From contig JALQCR010000008.1 of assembly GCA_023336205.1 (NCBI GenBank), forward strand, positions 147,826-211,825: a stretch of 64,000 bases of DNA, written 5' to 3'. Source of the DNA: Pseudanabaena sp. Salubria-1. Lineage in GTDB: Bacteria > Cyanobacteriota > Cyanobacteriia > Pseudanabaenales > Pseudanabaenaceae. The position numbers were made by a program, and so were the translations under genes. Numbering within the stretch: position 1 is the stretch's first letter; the number at the start of each line of letters is the position of its first letter. The notes under the pieces are model-generated. The model searched no databases, was not told the origin of the DNA, and saw nothing but the letters and a program-made list of their open reading frames with translations. Below, piece by piece: positions 35,871-44,382 of the stretch.

Positions 35871-36433
35871 GTACTCTTCAACTTCAGTACGACACGCTCC
35901 TCAGCCATTACAGCAATCCTCTCGAAGCGATCTCACTCTTGAGAGAATATCGTCCATATTTTGAGCTGATTCCCAGTCTGCGTCGTCCCGTTGACAGCTT
36001 GATTTCGATTCCCTTTCCAGTCGTGCAACTTACTAGTCCCAACTTGACTCAAAGTCACGTTCAGTTGCAATGCGATCTAGCCTTGATCATGTGTGATCCT
36101 GACTGGAAAGTCAAAACTGGTCAAGAAATTTTTGTATTTATCCATCGACCTAACGAAGACTACTCCGCATTATTGCAACGCTGGCGACAAGTAGAAGTGG
36201 CTCTCGGCGAAGAATATTATTGGCTGTTACCTTGGAAGCATCGCAGTATCATTAGCGATCGCGGTGAATACCATTATCCGCTTTTTGTCACGCTCGATTA
36301 TTCACCAGCTCGTATTCATAAAGGTTTAGAAGGTGCATCGCTTCCTCATGTTAAGGCAGCCAGTCTAGCGATCGATCATCCCCCAGACATTGAAGAAAAT
36401 CAAGAAGCTCCTATCTGTGATCCGACTCAATAG
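35867..36433 (+). CDS. Conserved-looking uncharacterised protein coupled to the kinase
   Basis: A 188-residue soluble protein (MSTLQLQYDTLLSHYSNPLE...) with no family I recognise; it contains W-rich segments (DPDWKVKTGQEIFVFIHRPN, YYWLLPWKHRS). Its ATG overlaps the stop of the REC-histidine kinase, so the two are likely made together and may interact. A strong hairpin terminator follows directly. Confidence 0.75.
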   Translation: MSTLQLQYDTLLSHYSNPLEAISLLREYRPYFELIPSLRRPVDSLISIPFPVVQLTSPNLTQSHVQLQCDLALIMCDPDWKVKTGQEIFVFIHRPNEDYSALLQRWRQVEVALGEEYYWLLPWKHRSIISDRGEYHYPLFVTLDYSPARIHKGLEGASLPHVKAASLAIDHPPDIEENQEAPICDPTQ

Positions 36434-36434
36434 A

Positions 36435-36483
36435 TTTATAACAATTCTCAAAATGGCGTTGCCATTTTGAGAATTGTTATAAA
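36435..36483. terminator. Bidirectional hairpin terminator
   Basis: A perfect 23-bp inverted repeat, loop gtt, fills the whole gap between the convergent kinase operon and the solute-binding protein gene, whose stop codon follows at 36484. Confidence 0.88.
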
Positions 36484-37569
36484 TCATAGTGTTCCCGATC
36501 GCAGTTTAGTCCAGATATCCTTATACTGCGTAAGCGTTGATGGCGGCAAAGGTGACATTAATTCACTCTTTGCCAAAATATCTTGAGAGAAAAACTTGAT
36601 CGGATCAGACTTAACACTAGCGGGAACCATCTCTAATTCACTCGATGGGCTAATCGCATCGGTCAAGGATGTTATTTGAGCAGCGACCTCAGGTGTCAAA
36701 CAGAAATTCATCCATTCCATTGCCGCGATCTCAACTTCACCTTTAGGTATCACCCAAATATCACTCCAAAGCACTGTGCCATCTTGGGGGATTACCACTT
36801 TGAGATTAGGGTTTGTCCTTTGAGATTTGTACATATCACTCGTCCACCCCACGGCGGCAAGCGTATCGTCGGCTAATAGAGATTGTAGATAATTATCAGA
36901 AGAGTAGGTTAAAACCTGAGAGTTAAGGCTCTTTAGCTCTTGGGTAAGTTTTGTGAGAAGGTCAGGACGTTCAACTAAGTTTTCTGGCTGATCGCGTAGC
37001 CCCATCTTTTTTAAAACTAGCCCGATCACTTCACGGGCATCGTCTGGCAATGTTAGTTTTAGTTTTAATTCTGGTCGCCATAGGTCAGCCCATTGAGTAA
37101 TCTCAAATTTCAGCTTGTCACTGCGATAGGCGATCGCTGTTGCGCCCCAACGATAAGGAATGCCCCAGACTTGATTATTGCGTGTAACGCTTTGTTGCCA
37201 CAAAGGCGAAAGTTTTTGCCATTTTGGGATTTTTGCTAATAGGCTGGGAGTAATTGGTTGGATTAAAGATTGGGCGATCGCCTGATCTAACCAACTATCT
37301 CCGATACTCATTAAATGAGGCGCTTTATCTTTAGGAATGTTTGGATAGTTTTGCAGTTCTTGCCAAAGTTTTGAGGGCAGATTCTCTGCTTTAAATTCGA
37401 GTTTCTTTTGAGAAGCTGACTCAAACTGATTAATTACTTTACTGGGTATTGCCCCTAGCAAACCCACAATGCGCAAGCGCTCACGTTGGTCAAAAGGATT
37501 TGACCATTGACATCCCCCAATCGATGCGATCGTCGCACCGCCCAAAACTAAAAACTTACGTCTATCCAT
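36484..37569 (-). CDS. Extracellular solute-binding lipoprotein (PotD-like)
   Basis: A 361-residue protein with a Tat-like N-terminus MDRRKFLVLGGATIASIGGC; GGC is a lipobox, so it is likely a lipid-anchored periplasmic protein. The body has the two-lobe binding-protein pattern, with IPYRWGATAIAYRSDKLKF and ADDTLAAVGWTSDM as in PotD/spermidine-putrescine binding proteins. No ABC permease or ATPase gene is next to it, so it may serve a transporter encoded elsewhere. Confidence 0.85.
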   Translation of the reverse strand: MDRRKFLVLGGATIASIGGCQWSNPFDQRERLRIVGLLGAIPSKVINQFESASQKKLEFKAENLPSKLWQELQNYPNIPKDKAPHLMSIGDSWLDQAIAQSLIQPITPSLLAKIPKWQKLSPLWQQSVTRNNQVWGIPYRWGATAIAYRSDKLKFEITQWADLWRPELKLKLTLPDDAREVIGLVLKKMGLRDQPENLVERPDLLTKLTQELKSLNSQVLTYSSDNYLQSLLADDTLAAVGWTSDMYKSQRTNPNLKVVIPQDGTVLWSDIWVIPKGEVEIAAMEWMNFCLTPEVAAQITSLTDAISPSSELEMVPASVKSDPIKFFSQDILAKSELMSPLPPSTLTQYKDIWTKLRSGTL

Positions 37570-37599
37570 GACTTAATTATAAAACCGATTTTGGAGTTT

Positions 37600-37621
37600 G
37601 GGGGGGGGGGGGGGGGGGGGG
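37600..37621. other. Poly-G run, probable assembly artefact
   Basis: 22 consecutive G followed by GCGCG and A-rich low-quality sequence; it marks the left edge of a corrupted stretch that ends at the C-run at 38779-38821. Confidence 0.8.
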
Positions 37622-37709
37622 CGCGAAAAAAAGAGTTTTTTTTAACTGAATATTTGAAAGCACTGCTTTTACACAATATTGAAGACGGCGCAAAGCGCTA
37701 TCTTCAATA

Positions 37710-38465
37710 TTATTTTACAAATGGACGCATCAGTAAATAGCCTGCACCAAAGGAAGTCAGAACGATCGCCACAATTGTGACAGTCAGTACCCAGCCACTT
37801 AAACCAGATGTTTCGCTAGAGTCTTCTATAGACTCAGTACGTAGGGGACGAGAAGATATTTCTTCACGAATTTCTAACTTAGGTAATACTTTTGCAGGTC
37901 AGTGCAGGTTCAGGAGCCTCAAAGGCAGCAAAAGAACTATCGTAATATAAGGCTTCGCTCACCGTTGGTTCATTATCATTTTGAGTTGCTGAATTATTAG
38001 CGGCTGCCTTGCTCTAGAAATTGCTTCTTGGACCAGCACTATTTTTTCTGCTGTGCCTTTACTTTACGGGAACTAACCTGTGTTGCAGGTTTATCTACAG
38101 AGCGAGGTTTAGCCGCAGGAGGGCGACCTTGGGGCTGTGGATTGCCTTCTTGATAGCGCGGATCAACTTGCGAGAAGAAGCACGAATACCTGCTAAGACG
38201 TCTGTTAGCTTTGAATCAGAGTAAATTAGACTGGGTAGATAGTTTGCACTCGATCTGTGGATTGGGCGATCGCTTCAAGCTCTTGCAGCCATTTGATTTT
38301 GCTTCGTTAGTTGCTCATTCTGCAACTGAAAAAAGATAACTGGCAGGTAGATTGCAACTCCTGTGGCTCTCGATATACAGTCACAGGTACTGAGCCTGAT
38401 AACCAGATTGAAGTCTGATAACCAGAATGGGAAGTTGTAGGTTTAAAGACTGGATTGGCTTGCAT
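37710..38465 (-). pseudogene. Frameshifted coiled-coil membrane protein gene
   Basis: Coding similarity to itself is continuous only by changing frame several times: MQANPVFKPTTS...VPVTVYREPQ at the start (38465), LQNEQLTKQNQ, LQELEAIAQSTDRVQTIYPV, then DPRYQEGNPQPQGRPPAAKP, NDNEPTVSEALYYDSSFAAF, and at the end KVLPKLEIREEISSRPLRTE and a membrane segment GWVLTVTIVAIVLTSFGAGY. The design is N-terminal coiled coil, P/Q-rich linker, C-terminal membrane helix, as in an uncharacterised cyanobacterial protein type. Shifts of one base at many points beside homopolymer junk suggest poor sequence rather than true decay. Confidence 0.65.
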
Positions 38466-38544
38466 GGGCAGCAGCACCGTAGACCGTAAATTTAGTCGAG
38501 ACTATACCATATGGTTGCTCTTTTTCGCTAATTTACAATAGGTT

Positions 38545-38778
38545 ATGCTTTTATTACAGTTCAGTACTTCTCACTATTGTCGTAAACTGGGCTGGCTCTT
38601 GGCTAAACAGATTCCCTATCAAGTCGAAAATCTGACTCCTGGATTACATATTTTACAGAGTTAAACCTCTTTCTGGCTCATATACTGTGCAGTGCTGGCC
38701 ACCACAACAAAAAACTGTCCCGCTGTAGTTGGTGATTCTACCAGAAATTATTAGGTTTCTTGAATCTATCAGCCTGAT
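38545..38778 (+). pseudogene. Glutathione S-transferase N-terminal fragment
   Basis: From the ATG at 38545 the frame reads MLLLQFSTSHYCRK and IPYQVENLTPGLHIL, an N-terminal GST (thioredoxin-fold) domain, before a stop. In other frames the domain continues with DSTRxxRFLES near 38735, matching the glutathione-binding D-S-T-R segment of the family. The 3' part is missing at the poly-C run. Again this looks like sequence error within the corrupted patch. Confidence 0.65.
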
Positions 38779-38821
38779 CCCCCCCCCCCCCCCCGCCCCC
38801 CCCCCCCCCCCCCCCCCCCCC
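38779..38821. other. Poly-C run, probable assembly artefact
   Basis: 43 bases of C with a single G (38795). With the G-run at 37600 it brackets about 1.2 kb of sequence full of frameshifts. Confidence 0.8.
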
Positions 38822-38866
38822 TCACACTATTTGGGTTTTGATTGAAGTTATGGCAAAGCAATGGCT

Positions 38867-40297
38867 TCAATCAATTGGTAAGGAATCCACTTTTTTAAAT
38901 TCTCCATTCCAAGGTGCAAAAAATGGCAAAAACAGCATCCCTGGAAGAGCTAATACCAAGGTAAACAAGAAAAATAACGCCCAACCCTTGCCGTCACTGC
39001 CAGCTAGCCAAAGGTTTTGATTAATTGCTGTCCATGAGGGCATGTTGCGTTGAATAAATTGGGCTGACTCCCCTGAAAATGGTGAGGCTAATAGATCGCG
39101 TCCAACCGCAAATAGACTTGATAGCAATGCAAATTGAGTTGCCGAAAAACTAGGATTGCATAACACCATCAGAAATCCTAAGAAACCTGCGGTTCCTAAA
39201 CCACTACAAAAGTTCTCGACATTAATCGCCGCAAGTAAAACAAGGTCATTTTTACCAGCAATGGAAATCGCGTAATAGCCGATATTACTGATTGCTTGCA
39301 AAAATCCGAAAACCCATAGCGATCGATTGACCCCAATTTTGCTCAGAATAGCTCCCCCAGTCAAGGTTCCAACAATTGTCGCAACCAGTCCAATACCCTG
39401 CCGAACTGTGCCAATCGTGCCATCATCAAACAAAGTTTTTAAAAAAGGAACTGCCATTTTCCCCACCATCGCATCACTAAACCGATAGAAGATCGTGAAT
39501 ACGAGAATCAATAAAACTTTCCAACCCCCCAAGCGTTGAAAAAACTCTTGAAAAGGCTTAACTACGGCTTCGTCTAAGGTTGCGGGACGAGCATGAGCCT
39601 CTGGAGGTTCAGGAGCGAAGATCGTAGCAATCAGTCCAAGGCTCATCACGATCGCTAGCAACACATAGACCCAAGCCCAGCCAAATTTGCTGAGGCTTAA
39701 ACCAGTAAATCCGTTACTAAATAGAAACTGTGAAAGCGGTGACTTCCAACTTAATCGAGTTGCTAAGTTAAAACCGACAAAGCCTGCAAATAGCAGCGCA
39801 ATTCGATATCCCATTACCCAAATGCCAATCCCCGCACCCACTTCCTGAACTGCTAATACATCAGTCCGATAAGCATCGATCGCAATATCTTGAGTGGCAC
39901 TGAGAAAAGCAAGCATCAACGCCGCGATCGCCAACATTGGTAAAGCCGCATTACGACTAGCCAAATCAAGCTGGTCAATTGTAAACATTTGTAAGGCGAT
40001 CGCCAAAATAGCAATAATTAAACCGCCCTGTGTTAGTAAAATCCAACCCCTACGCCGCCCTAAAAAAGGTGGTACAAACCGATCAATTAATGGCGACCAT
40101 AGAAATTTGAGCGAATAGGGTAGTGAAACTAAGCCCAGCCAACCAATCGTACTAAGGTCAAACTTAGCGGTGGTAAGCCATGCCCGAAATGCATCATCGG
40201 TGAGAGCATAGGGTAGCCCTGACACAAATCCTAGTGATAAAAGCGCCGCCATTTTGCGACTCTGAAAAACTCGAAAAAATTGGGCGATCGTATTCAT
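38867..40297 (-). CDS. AmpG-like MFS permease
   Basis: A 476-residue protein with about 12-14 hydrophobic segments. GFVSGLPYALTDDAFRAWLT and SLPYSLKFLWSPLIDRFVPP are the AmpG signatures; LSATQDIAIDAYRTDVL is also conserved in the family. AmpG imports muropeptides (GlcNAc-anhydroMurNAc peptides) from the periplasm for cell-wall recycling; in cyanobacteria the role is inferred by family. Confidence 0.9.
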   Translation of the reverse strand: MNTIAQFFRVFQSRKMAALLSLGFVSGLPYALTDDAFRAWLTTAKFDLSTIGWLGLVSLPYSLKFLWSPLIDRFVPPFLGRRRGWILLTQGGLIIAILAIALQMFTIDQLDLASRNAALPMLAIAALMLAFLSATQDIAIDAYRTDVLAVQEVGAGIGIWVMGYRIALLFAGFVGFNLATRLSWKSPLSQFLFSNGFTGLSLSKFGWAWVYVLLAIVMSLGLIATIFAPEPPEAHARPATLDEAVVKPFQEFFQRLGGWKVLLILVFTIFYRFSDAMVGKMAVPFLKTLFDDGTIGTVRQGIGLVATIVGTLTGGAILSKIGVNRSLWVFGFLQAISNIGYYAISIAGKNDLVLLAAINVENFCSGLGTAGFLGFLMVLCNPSFSATQFALLSSLFAVGRDLLASPFSGESAQFIQRNMPSWTAINQNLWLAGSDGKGWALFFLFTLVLALPGMLFLPFFAPWNGEFKKVDSLPID

Positions 40298-40328
40298 ACT
40301 TGCGGATTAGACTACAATATATATGTAA

Positions 40329-40409
40329 GCGGAGACGAAAGTTTCCGTTCACTCCTCACACCACATTCCGCCTGAGCTTATGAGCAGCAAAGGCGGTTTC
40401 TTATTTTTT
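40329..40409 (+). ncRNA. yfr1: Small RNA Yfr1
   Basis: The unpaired centre contains ACTCCTCACAC (40351-40361), the ultra-conserved Yfr1 motif. It is flanked by a 5' hairpin GGAGAC-GAAA-GTTTCC and a 3' terminator hairpin CCGCCT...AGGCGG followed by TTTCTTATTTTTT. Position upstream of trxA is the known conserved location in cyanobacteria. Yfr1 acts by antisense pairing of the CU-rich loop with leaders of outer-membrane protein mRNAs. Confidence 0.92.
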
Positions 40410-40564
40410 GCCTATAAGAGGCAAATTTTGGTGTCGCCTGAGCTTATACGCATTAGCAGCAAAAATATTTTCTTATTTTTTGCCTATAAGAGGCAAATTT
40501 TGGTGTCACCTGAGCTTATACGCATCAGCAGCAAAAACATTTTCTTACTTTTTGACTATATAAC
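40371..40564 (+). repeat. Tandem copies of the yfr1 3' hairpin region
   Basis: CCTGAGCTTA begins units at 40371, 40437 and 40509 (66 and 72 bp spacing). Each carries AGCAGCAAA and TTCTTATTTTTTG-like T-runs, followed by CCTATAAGAGGCAAATTTTG in the first two. The first unit is the yfr1 terminator itself. Confidence 0.85.
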
Positions 40565-40613
40565 CAATTTTGGGGTTTGCTGCGCCAAAGCCGCAGCAAA
40601 CCCCAAAATTGGT
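40563..40613. repeat. Long hairpin upstream of trxA
   Basis: 22-bp arms (ACCAATTTTGGGGTTTGCTG and complement) around CCAAAGC. It closes the yfr1 repeat array. Confidence 0.85.
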
Positions 40614-40813
40614 CTCATAATATTGCTTCGTAACACTTGCAAAGCTATTGCGCGTAATCAAAAATTGGCAATCGTTGCGAAGAGTTAACTCAATGGTTGA
40701 GTGTGTTGCTTAACAATTATGGTTTTTAGCAAATGTGCAATGCTAGCTGTTATACTATCTACACGCAATTTTTTGAAAATAAAAGTTTTTAATATTTAGG
40801 GAGTTAGCAAAGC

Positions 40814-41143
40814 ATGTCATCAGCGATCGCCGTCACAGATGCTAGCTTTGAGCAGGACGTACTTAAAAGTGACATCCCTGTTCTAGTAGATTTTTGGGCC
40901 CCTTGGTGTGGTCCTTGCCGTATGGTTGCCCCAGTAGTTGAAGAAGTCGCTACACAATATGAGGGCAAGATCAAAGTTTTTAAGCTTAATACCGATGAGA
41001 ATCCTAGCGTAGCTGGACAATATGGCATTCGCAGTATTCCCACGCTCATGTTGTTTAAGGGTGGTCAACGGGTGGATGTGGTTGTTGGTGCTGTCCCTAA
41101 GACAACATTGTCTACCACTATTGAAAAGCACTTAGATAGTTAA
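40814..41143 (+). CDS. trxA: Thioredoxin (m-type)
   Basis: A 109-residue thioredoxin with the active site WCGPC (Cys32 and Cys35), cis-Pro in SIPTLMLF, and the conserved K/D of the fold. It reduces disulfides in Calvin-cycle and other target enzymes with electrons from ferredoxin-thioredoxin reductase or NTR. GGGAGTTAGCAAAGC precedes the ATG. The upstream yfr1 gene confirms the cyanobacterial trxA locus. Confidence 0.97.
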   Translation: MSSAIAVTDASFEQDVLKSDIPVLVDFWAPWCGPCRMVAPVVEEVATQYEGKIKVFKLNTDENPSVAGQYGIRSIPTLMLFKGGQRVDVVVGAVPKTTLSTTIEKHLDS

Positions 41144-41153
41144 GAATTTTTCC

Positions 41154-41204
41154 AAGCATATAAAGTAAAAGGGGCGCAATGCGCCCCTTTTACTTTATAT
41201 GCTT
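41154..41204. terminator. Hairpin terminator after trxA
   Basis: A perfect 25-bp inverted repeat around one A (core GGGGCGCAATGCGCCCC, T-rich right arm), 11 bp after the trxA stop. Confidence 0.88.
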
Positions 41205-41256
41205 AGGCGCAAAGCGCTATATTTGAGTAAATAACCAGCTAATTTAACGAAACTAA

Positions 41257-41808
41257 GTGGTGTCACAATCTAAGATTGTCGAAATTTTATCAGCTGACGA
41301 GTTGCGTCGGACGATCAATCGTTTGGCTTCGCAAATCGTCGAAGCTAGTGATGATCTTTCTAATGTTGTTTTGCTCGGAGTTTATACCCGTGGTGTACCT
41401 CTAGGTGTAGCGATCGCAAGGCAGATTGAGGCACTGGAAGGAATTTTAGTTCCTTCAGGCGCTTTAGACATCACATTCTATCGAGATGATCTCGACAAAA
41501 TTGGATTGCGAACACCTAGCAAAACTGAGATTCCCTTTGACCTCAATGGTAAAACTATCGTCTTAGTCGATGATGTTATTTATAGCGGTCGAACAATTGG
41601 AGCCGCTTTGAGCGCAATTCATGACTATGGTCGCCCCAAGGTAGTGAGATTATTGGCACTGATCGATCGCGGTCATCGTGAGCTTCCAATCCATCCTGAT
41701 TATGTGGGGCGAACCCTGCCAACTTCTAAGGATGAGCAGGTGAAAGTATTTTTGAGTGCCGCAGGGGACGGTCGAGATGGCATTGAGTTAATTAAACCAC
41801 TTAGTTAG
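41257..41808 (+). CDS. pyrR: PyrR-type uracil phosphoribosyltransferase/regulator
   Basis: A 183-residue PRTase-fold protein with the PRPP loop [19 protein letters not shown] (about 101-119) and the N-terminal [19 protein letters not shown]. PyrR binds UMP and, in some bacteria, pyr mRNA leaders; it also has uracil phosphoribosyltransferase activity. The frame begins with GTG GTG at 41257; either could start it. No pyrimidine gene is adjacent, so mRNA attenuation here is uncertain. Confidence 0.92.
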   Translation: MVSQSKIVEILSADELRRTINRLASQIVEASDDLSNVVLLGVYTRGVPLGVAIARQIEALEGILVPSGALDITFYRDDLDKIGLRTPSKTEIPFDLNGKTIVLVDDVIYSGRTIGAALSAIHDYGRPKVVRLLALIDRGHRELPIHPDYVGRTLPTSKDEQVKVFLSAAGDGRDGIELIKPLS

Positions 41809-41829
41809 AAACTTGACCGCTTTAATAAG

Positions 41830-41860
41830 GTATTACGGTAATATGGTATTACCGTAATAC
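41830..41860. promoter_or_regulatory. Probable mazEF operator
   Basis: Two 14-bp arms (GTATTACGGTAATA and complement) separated by TGG, 11 bp upstream of the mazE-like ATG. TA operons of this type are repressed by antitoxin binding to such inverted repeats. Confidence 0.7.
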
Positions 41861-41871
41861 TATATGATGCC

Positions 41872-42114
41872 ATGCAAGCAACCAAAAAGCTTCTAGTCTC
41901 AAAAGTAACTTCTAAATTTCAAACAACAATCCCTCAATCTATTCGTGATGTTATGGGTATATCTCAGGGAGATGCGGTTGTATTTGAAATTGAGGAAGGT
42001 CGAGTCTTCATCAAAAGATTACAGCCATTAGATTTAGATTATCTCAATGCGGTGTCAGGGACACTTAGTGAGTGGTTATCGCCAGAAGATGAGGAAGCCT
42101 ATCGTGACCTTTAA
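41872..42114 (+). CDS. MazE-like AbrB-domain antitoxin
   Basis: An 80-residue protein; residues 6-50 are a SpoVT/AbrB swapped-hairpin DNA-binding domain (SKVTSKFQTTIPQSIRDVMG, GDAVVFEIEEGRVFIKRL), followed by an acidic tail WLSPEDEEAYRDL that would fold on the toxin. It lies after a palindromic operator and overlaps the toxin start. Confidence 0.88.
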   Translation: MQATKKLLVSKVTSKFQTTIPQSIRDVMGISQGDAVVFEIEEGRVFIKRLQPLDLDYLNAVSGTLSEWLSPEDEEAYRDL

Positions 42115-42448
42115 GCAGTTTGATGTGGTCATAGTTCCTTTTCCTTTTACAGATACTGCTAATCAAAAACGAAGACCTGCACTCGTAATTTCTGACCACT
42201 TAGTTTTTAATGCGACCATGAGTCGTAGCATTATGGCGATGATTACAACTGCAAGTCATTCACCTTGGGCGCTTGATATAAATATTTTTGATTTGCCAAG
42301 CGCTGGACTTACTCATCCTTCCGTAATTAGAATGAAATTATTTACTTTAGATGATGTATTGGTAACAAAACGAATTGGGGCTTTAAGCCAAGCTGACCGT
42401 GAAGCAACTCAGAGATCGATCTCACCGCTTTTTAAGATTAGTCTTTAA
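42104..42448 (+). CDS. MazF/PemK-family toxin
   Basis: A 114-residue protein from the GTG at 42104 (GAGGA 8 nt upstream), overlapping the antitoxin by 11 nt. FDVVIVPFPFTDTANQKRRP then ALVISDH is the PemK/MazF N-terminal signature, with the conserved R-P-A-L-V. SVIRMKLFTLDDVLVTKRIG is the second conserved segment. MazF toxins are sequence-specific mRNA interferases. An upstream in-frame ATG at 42089 is an alternative start. Confidence 0.9.
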   Translation: MTFKQFDVVIVPFPFTDTANQKRRPALVISDHLVFNATMSRSIMAMITTASHSPWALDINIFDLPSAGLTHPSVIRMKLFTLDDVLVTKRIGALSQADREATQRSISPLFKISL

Positions 42449-43203
42449 CGAAAAAGTCGCTGGTAGTGAGAGCTATATAGCTGCGATCGCTCTTTTGTAT
42501 TACTTTTTAAATTATTTAAAGCAGGACTAATCACAAAAAGAGTAGTTCTAGTTAAGTTCTCTTTGATTGTGACCGATGCCATTTCTGAAAGAGGAACCAT
42601 CAAAATCTTTTCATCTTCCCAACCTAATCTGTAGCAAATAGCCACATTGGTATCGGCGGGATAATGTTCCATTAATTTAGATTGAGCATTTCCCACATGA
42701 TGAGCGCTGAGATATAGACATAATGAAGCTTGATGGGCTGCCAGACTCGACAATTCTTCTCTTTCAGGAACTTGAGTCCGTCCACTAATGCGCGTGAGAA
42801 TAATCGTTTGGACTAGTTCGGGAACAGTTAGTTCTACTTGTAATTTTGCGGCGGCTAGTTGAAATGCACTAACCCCAGGGATAATTTCAAAAGGGATTTC
42901 AGCTTCCGACAAAGCTACTATTTGTTCTTGAATTGCACCATATAAGCTAGGGTCGCCATCGTGTAGACGGACGACTAATTTTTGCGATCGCACTCTATCG
43001 ACAATAATCTCTAAAATCTCCTCTAGGGATTTGCTCGCAGTAGGAATTATTTCTGCATCAGAACGACAAAATTGCAACATTGAGTCAGGGATAAGAGAAT
43101 TCGCATAAACAATCACATCGGCCTTGATTAAGAGGTTACGCCCCTTAACTGTAATTAAGTCAGGGTCACCAGGTCCCGCACCGACGATATAAACTGGTTG
43201 CAT
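42445..43203 (-). CDS. cobM: Precorrin-4 C11-methyltransferase
   Basis: A 252-residue SAM-dependent tetrapyrrole methylase: VYIVGAGPGDPDLITVKGRN at the N-terminus, YANSLIPDSML, RLHDGDPSLYGAIQEQ and the IIPGVSAFQLAAAKLQVELT segment typical of CobM/CbiF. It methylates C11 of (cobalt-)precorrin-4 in corrin ring synthesis. The ATG at 43203 is chosen; the open frame upstream runs through a hairpin. The 3' end overlaps the convergent mazF by 4 bp. cbiD lies upstream on the same strand, the next step in the pathway. Confidence 0.92.
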   Translation of the reverse strand: MQPVYIVGAGPGDPDLITVKGRNLLIKADVIVYANSLIPDSMLQFCRSDAEIIPTASKSLEEILEIIVDRVRSQKLVVRLHDGDPSLYGAIQEQIVALSEAEIPFEIIPGVSAFQLAAAKLQVELTVPELVQTIILTRISGRTQVPEREELSSLAAHQASLCLYLSAHHVGNAQSKLMEHYPADTNVAICYRLGWEDEKILMVPLSEMASVTIKENLTRTTLFVISPALNNLKSNTKERSQLYSSHYQRLFR

Positions 43204-43212
43204 TAAAAAACC

Positions 43213-43263
43213 TAAGATAAGTGTTTGTTTCCCGCCGAAGGCGGGAAACAAACACTTATCTTA
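43213..43263. repeat. 24-bp-arm hairpin between cbiD and cobM
   Basis: A perfect inverted repeat, loop gaa (core CCCGCCGAAGGCGGG), begins in the cbiD stop codon (43261-43263) and ends 9 bp before the cobM start. It could attenuate transcription or stabilise mRNA ends between the two pathway genes. Confidence 0.88.
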
Positions 43264-44298
43264 AACAACTAACTGCCCTAAGCGATCGCACAAAATTGTT
43301 TTGATCTCAATTTTTAGATCGGTGTATTTCTGTACATAAGCTGTAGCTCGCTGCGTAATTTGATCAGTGAGGTACTGAAAAATTACGCGATCGCAGTCAT
43401 GTTCAACTAATAATTTATGCACTGCTTCGGCAGTAGGAGATCGCTCTATTTCTTGGATTAGTGCGATCGGTAAATTCTCATGCACAGCCGCTCTAACTAA
43501 AATATCTATTCTGGCATCAGCTAAGTGACTAGAGGTATTGAAAATTCCACCTGCTAGTTTTAATAATTTTCCATGATAGCCAACGAGAGTAATCGAAGTC
43601 ACCCCTAGGAGCGCAGCCTCTACTAACATTGCGCCGACCCAATTGGCTGTCTGGACTAATTGTGAAGTTTGAAACCCAAGATTTTGAGCGACTTGGTAGC
43701 CATTTGCCCCGATGTAAAATGCTATTTCATGGGAATTAGCTGCTTTAGTGCGTAAATCTATACGAAACTCTTCGAGTTTATCTTCTACGGAGAGCGGTTT
43801 TGATATCGCAGAAGTTCCTAACAAAGATAGTCCTTCAAGAATACCAAAAGCAGCATTAGAAGTGCGTTTAGCTAAGGCTCTTCCTTCAGGTAAAATAAAT
43901 CTAATTCTTGCAGAGAGATGATCTGGCAGGAGTTGCAAGAGATTAACTTCTGCTAAATTTCGCGCTAATTGATAGATAGCTGGCTCTCCACTAGAGGTTC
44001 TTCCCAAACCTTCTCCAGCCTCCAAAATTATCCGTTCTTCGCCTGTTGAAGACTCTAATTTCACCCAAGCCCAGATAGGAGTTCCTGCGGTCAGATCGAG
44101 ATTATCACCTGGGTCACTAATAGCGATCGCGATCGCTGTATTGTCGTCAATAATTGCGCTTTGGGCAATTTCCACTTTGCCTGAGCCAGATTCTAACAAA
44201 TCGAGTTCTACTGAGGTTGTGTTTTGTTTTTGAATAGCACAAACAGCGGCTTTGGCAGCAGCGATCGCAAACACAGGAAGGGTATACCCAGATTTCAT
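43261..44298 (-). CDS. cbiD: Cobalt-precorrin-5B C1-methyltransferase
   Basis: A 345-residue CbiD protein starting at the ATG at 44298 (MKSGYTLPVFAIAAAKAA); the frame opens further upstream but that part runs into a terminator. Motifs: SDPGDNLDLTAGTPIWAWV, EGLGRTSSGEPAI, the GYHGKLLKLAGGIFNTSSHL active region. It methylates C1 in the anaerobic (cobalt-early) cobamide pathway, which cyanobacteria use to make pseudocobalamin. It forms a unit with cobM. Confidence 0.93.
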   Translation of the reverse strand: MKSGYTLPVFAIAAAKAAVCAIQKQNTTSVELDLLESGSGKVEIAQSAIIDDNTAIAIAISDPGDNLDLTAGTPIWAWVKLESSTGEERIILEAGEGLGRTSSGEPAIYQLARNLAEVNLLQLLPDHLSARIRFILPEGRALAKRTSNAAFGILEGLSLLGTSAISKPLSVEDKLEEFRIDLRTKAANSHEIAFYIGANGYQVAQNLGFQTSQLVQTANWVGAMLVEAALLGVTSITLVGYHGKLLKLAGGIFNTSSHLADARIDILVRAAVHENLPIALIQEIERSPTAEAVHKLLVEHDCDRVIFQYLTDQITQRATAYVQKYTDLKIEIKTILCDRLGQLVV

Positions 44299-44316
44299 AA
44301 GCTTAATTATCTCGTT

Positions 44317-44359
44317 CAAACAGAGAGAGACAGTGCAAAGCACTGTCTCTCTCTGTTTG
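44317..44359. terminator. Hairpin between cbiD and the lipoprotein gene
   Basis: A perfect 20-bp inverted repeat, loop aaa (stem CAAACAGAGAGAGACAGTGC). It follows the end of the lipoprotein gene on the minus strand and precedes cbiD. Confidence 0.85.
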
Positions 44360-44382
44360 AGTATTAATGAAAAGACTAGGAT

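Noticed and set aside
38021..38224. Plus-strand ORF of 67 codons in the corrupted patch
   Set aside because: The opposite strand spells a coherent P/Q-rich protein segment; the plus frame is accidental.
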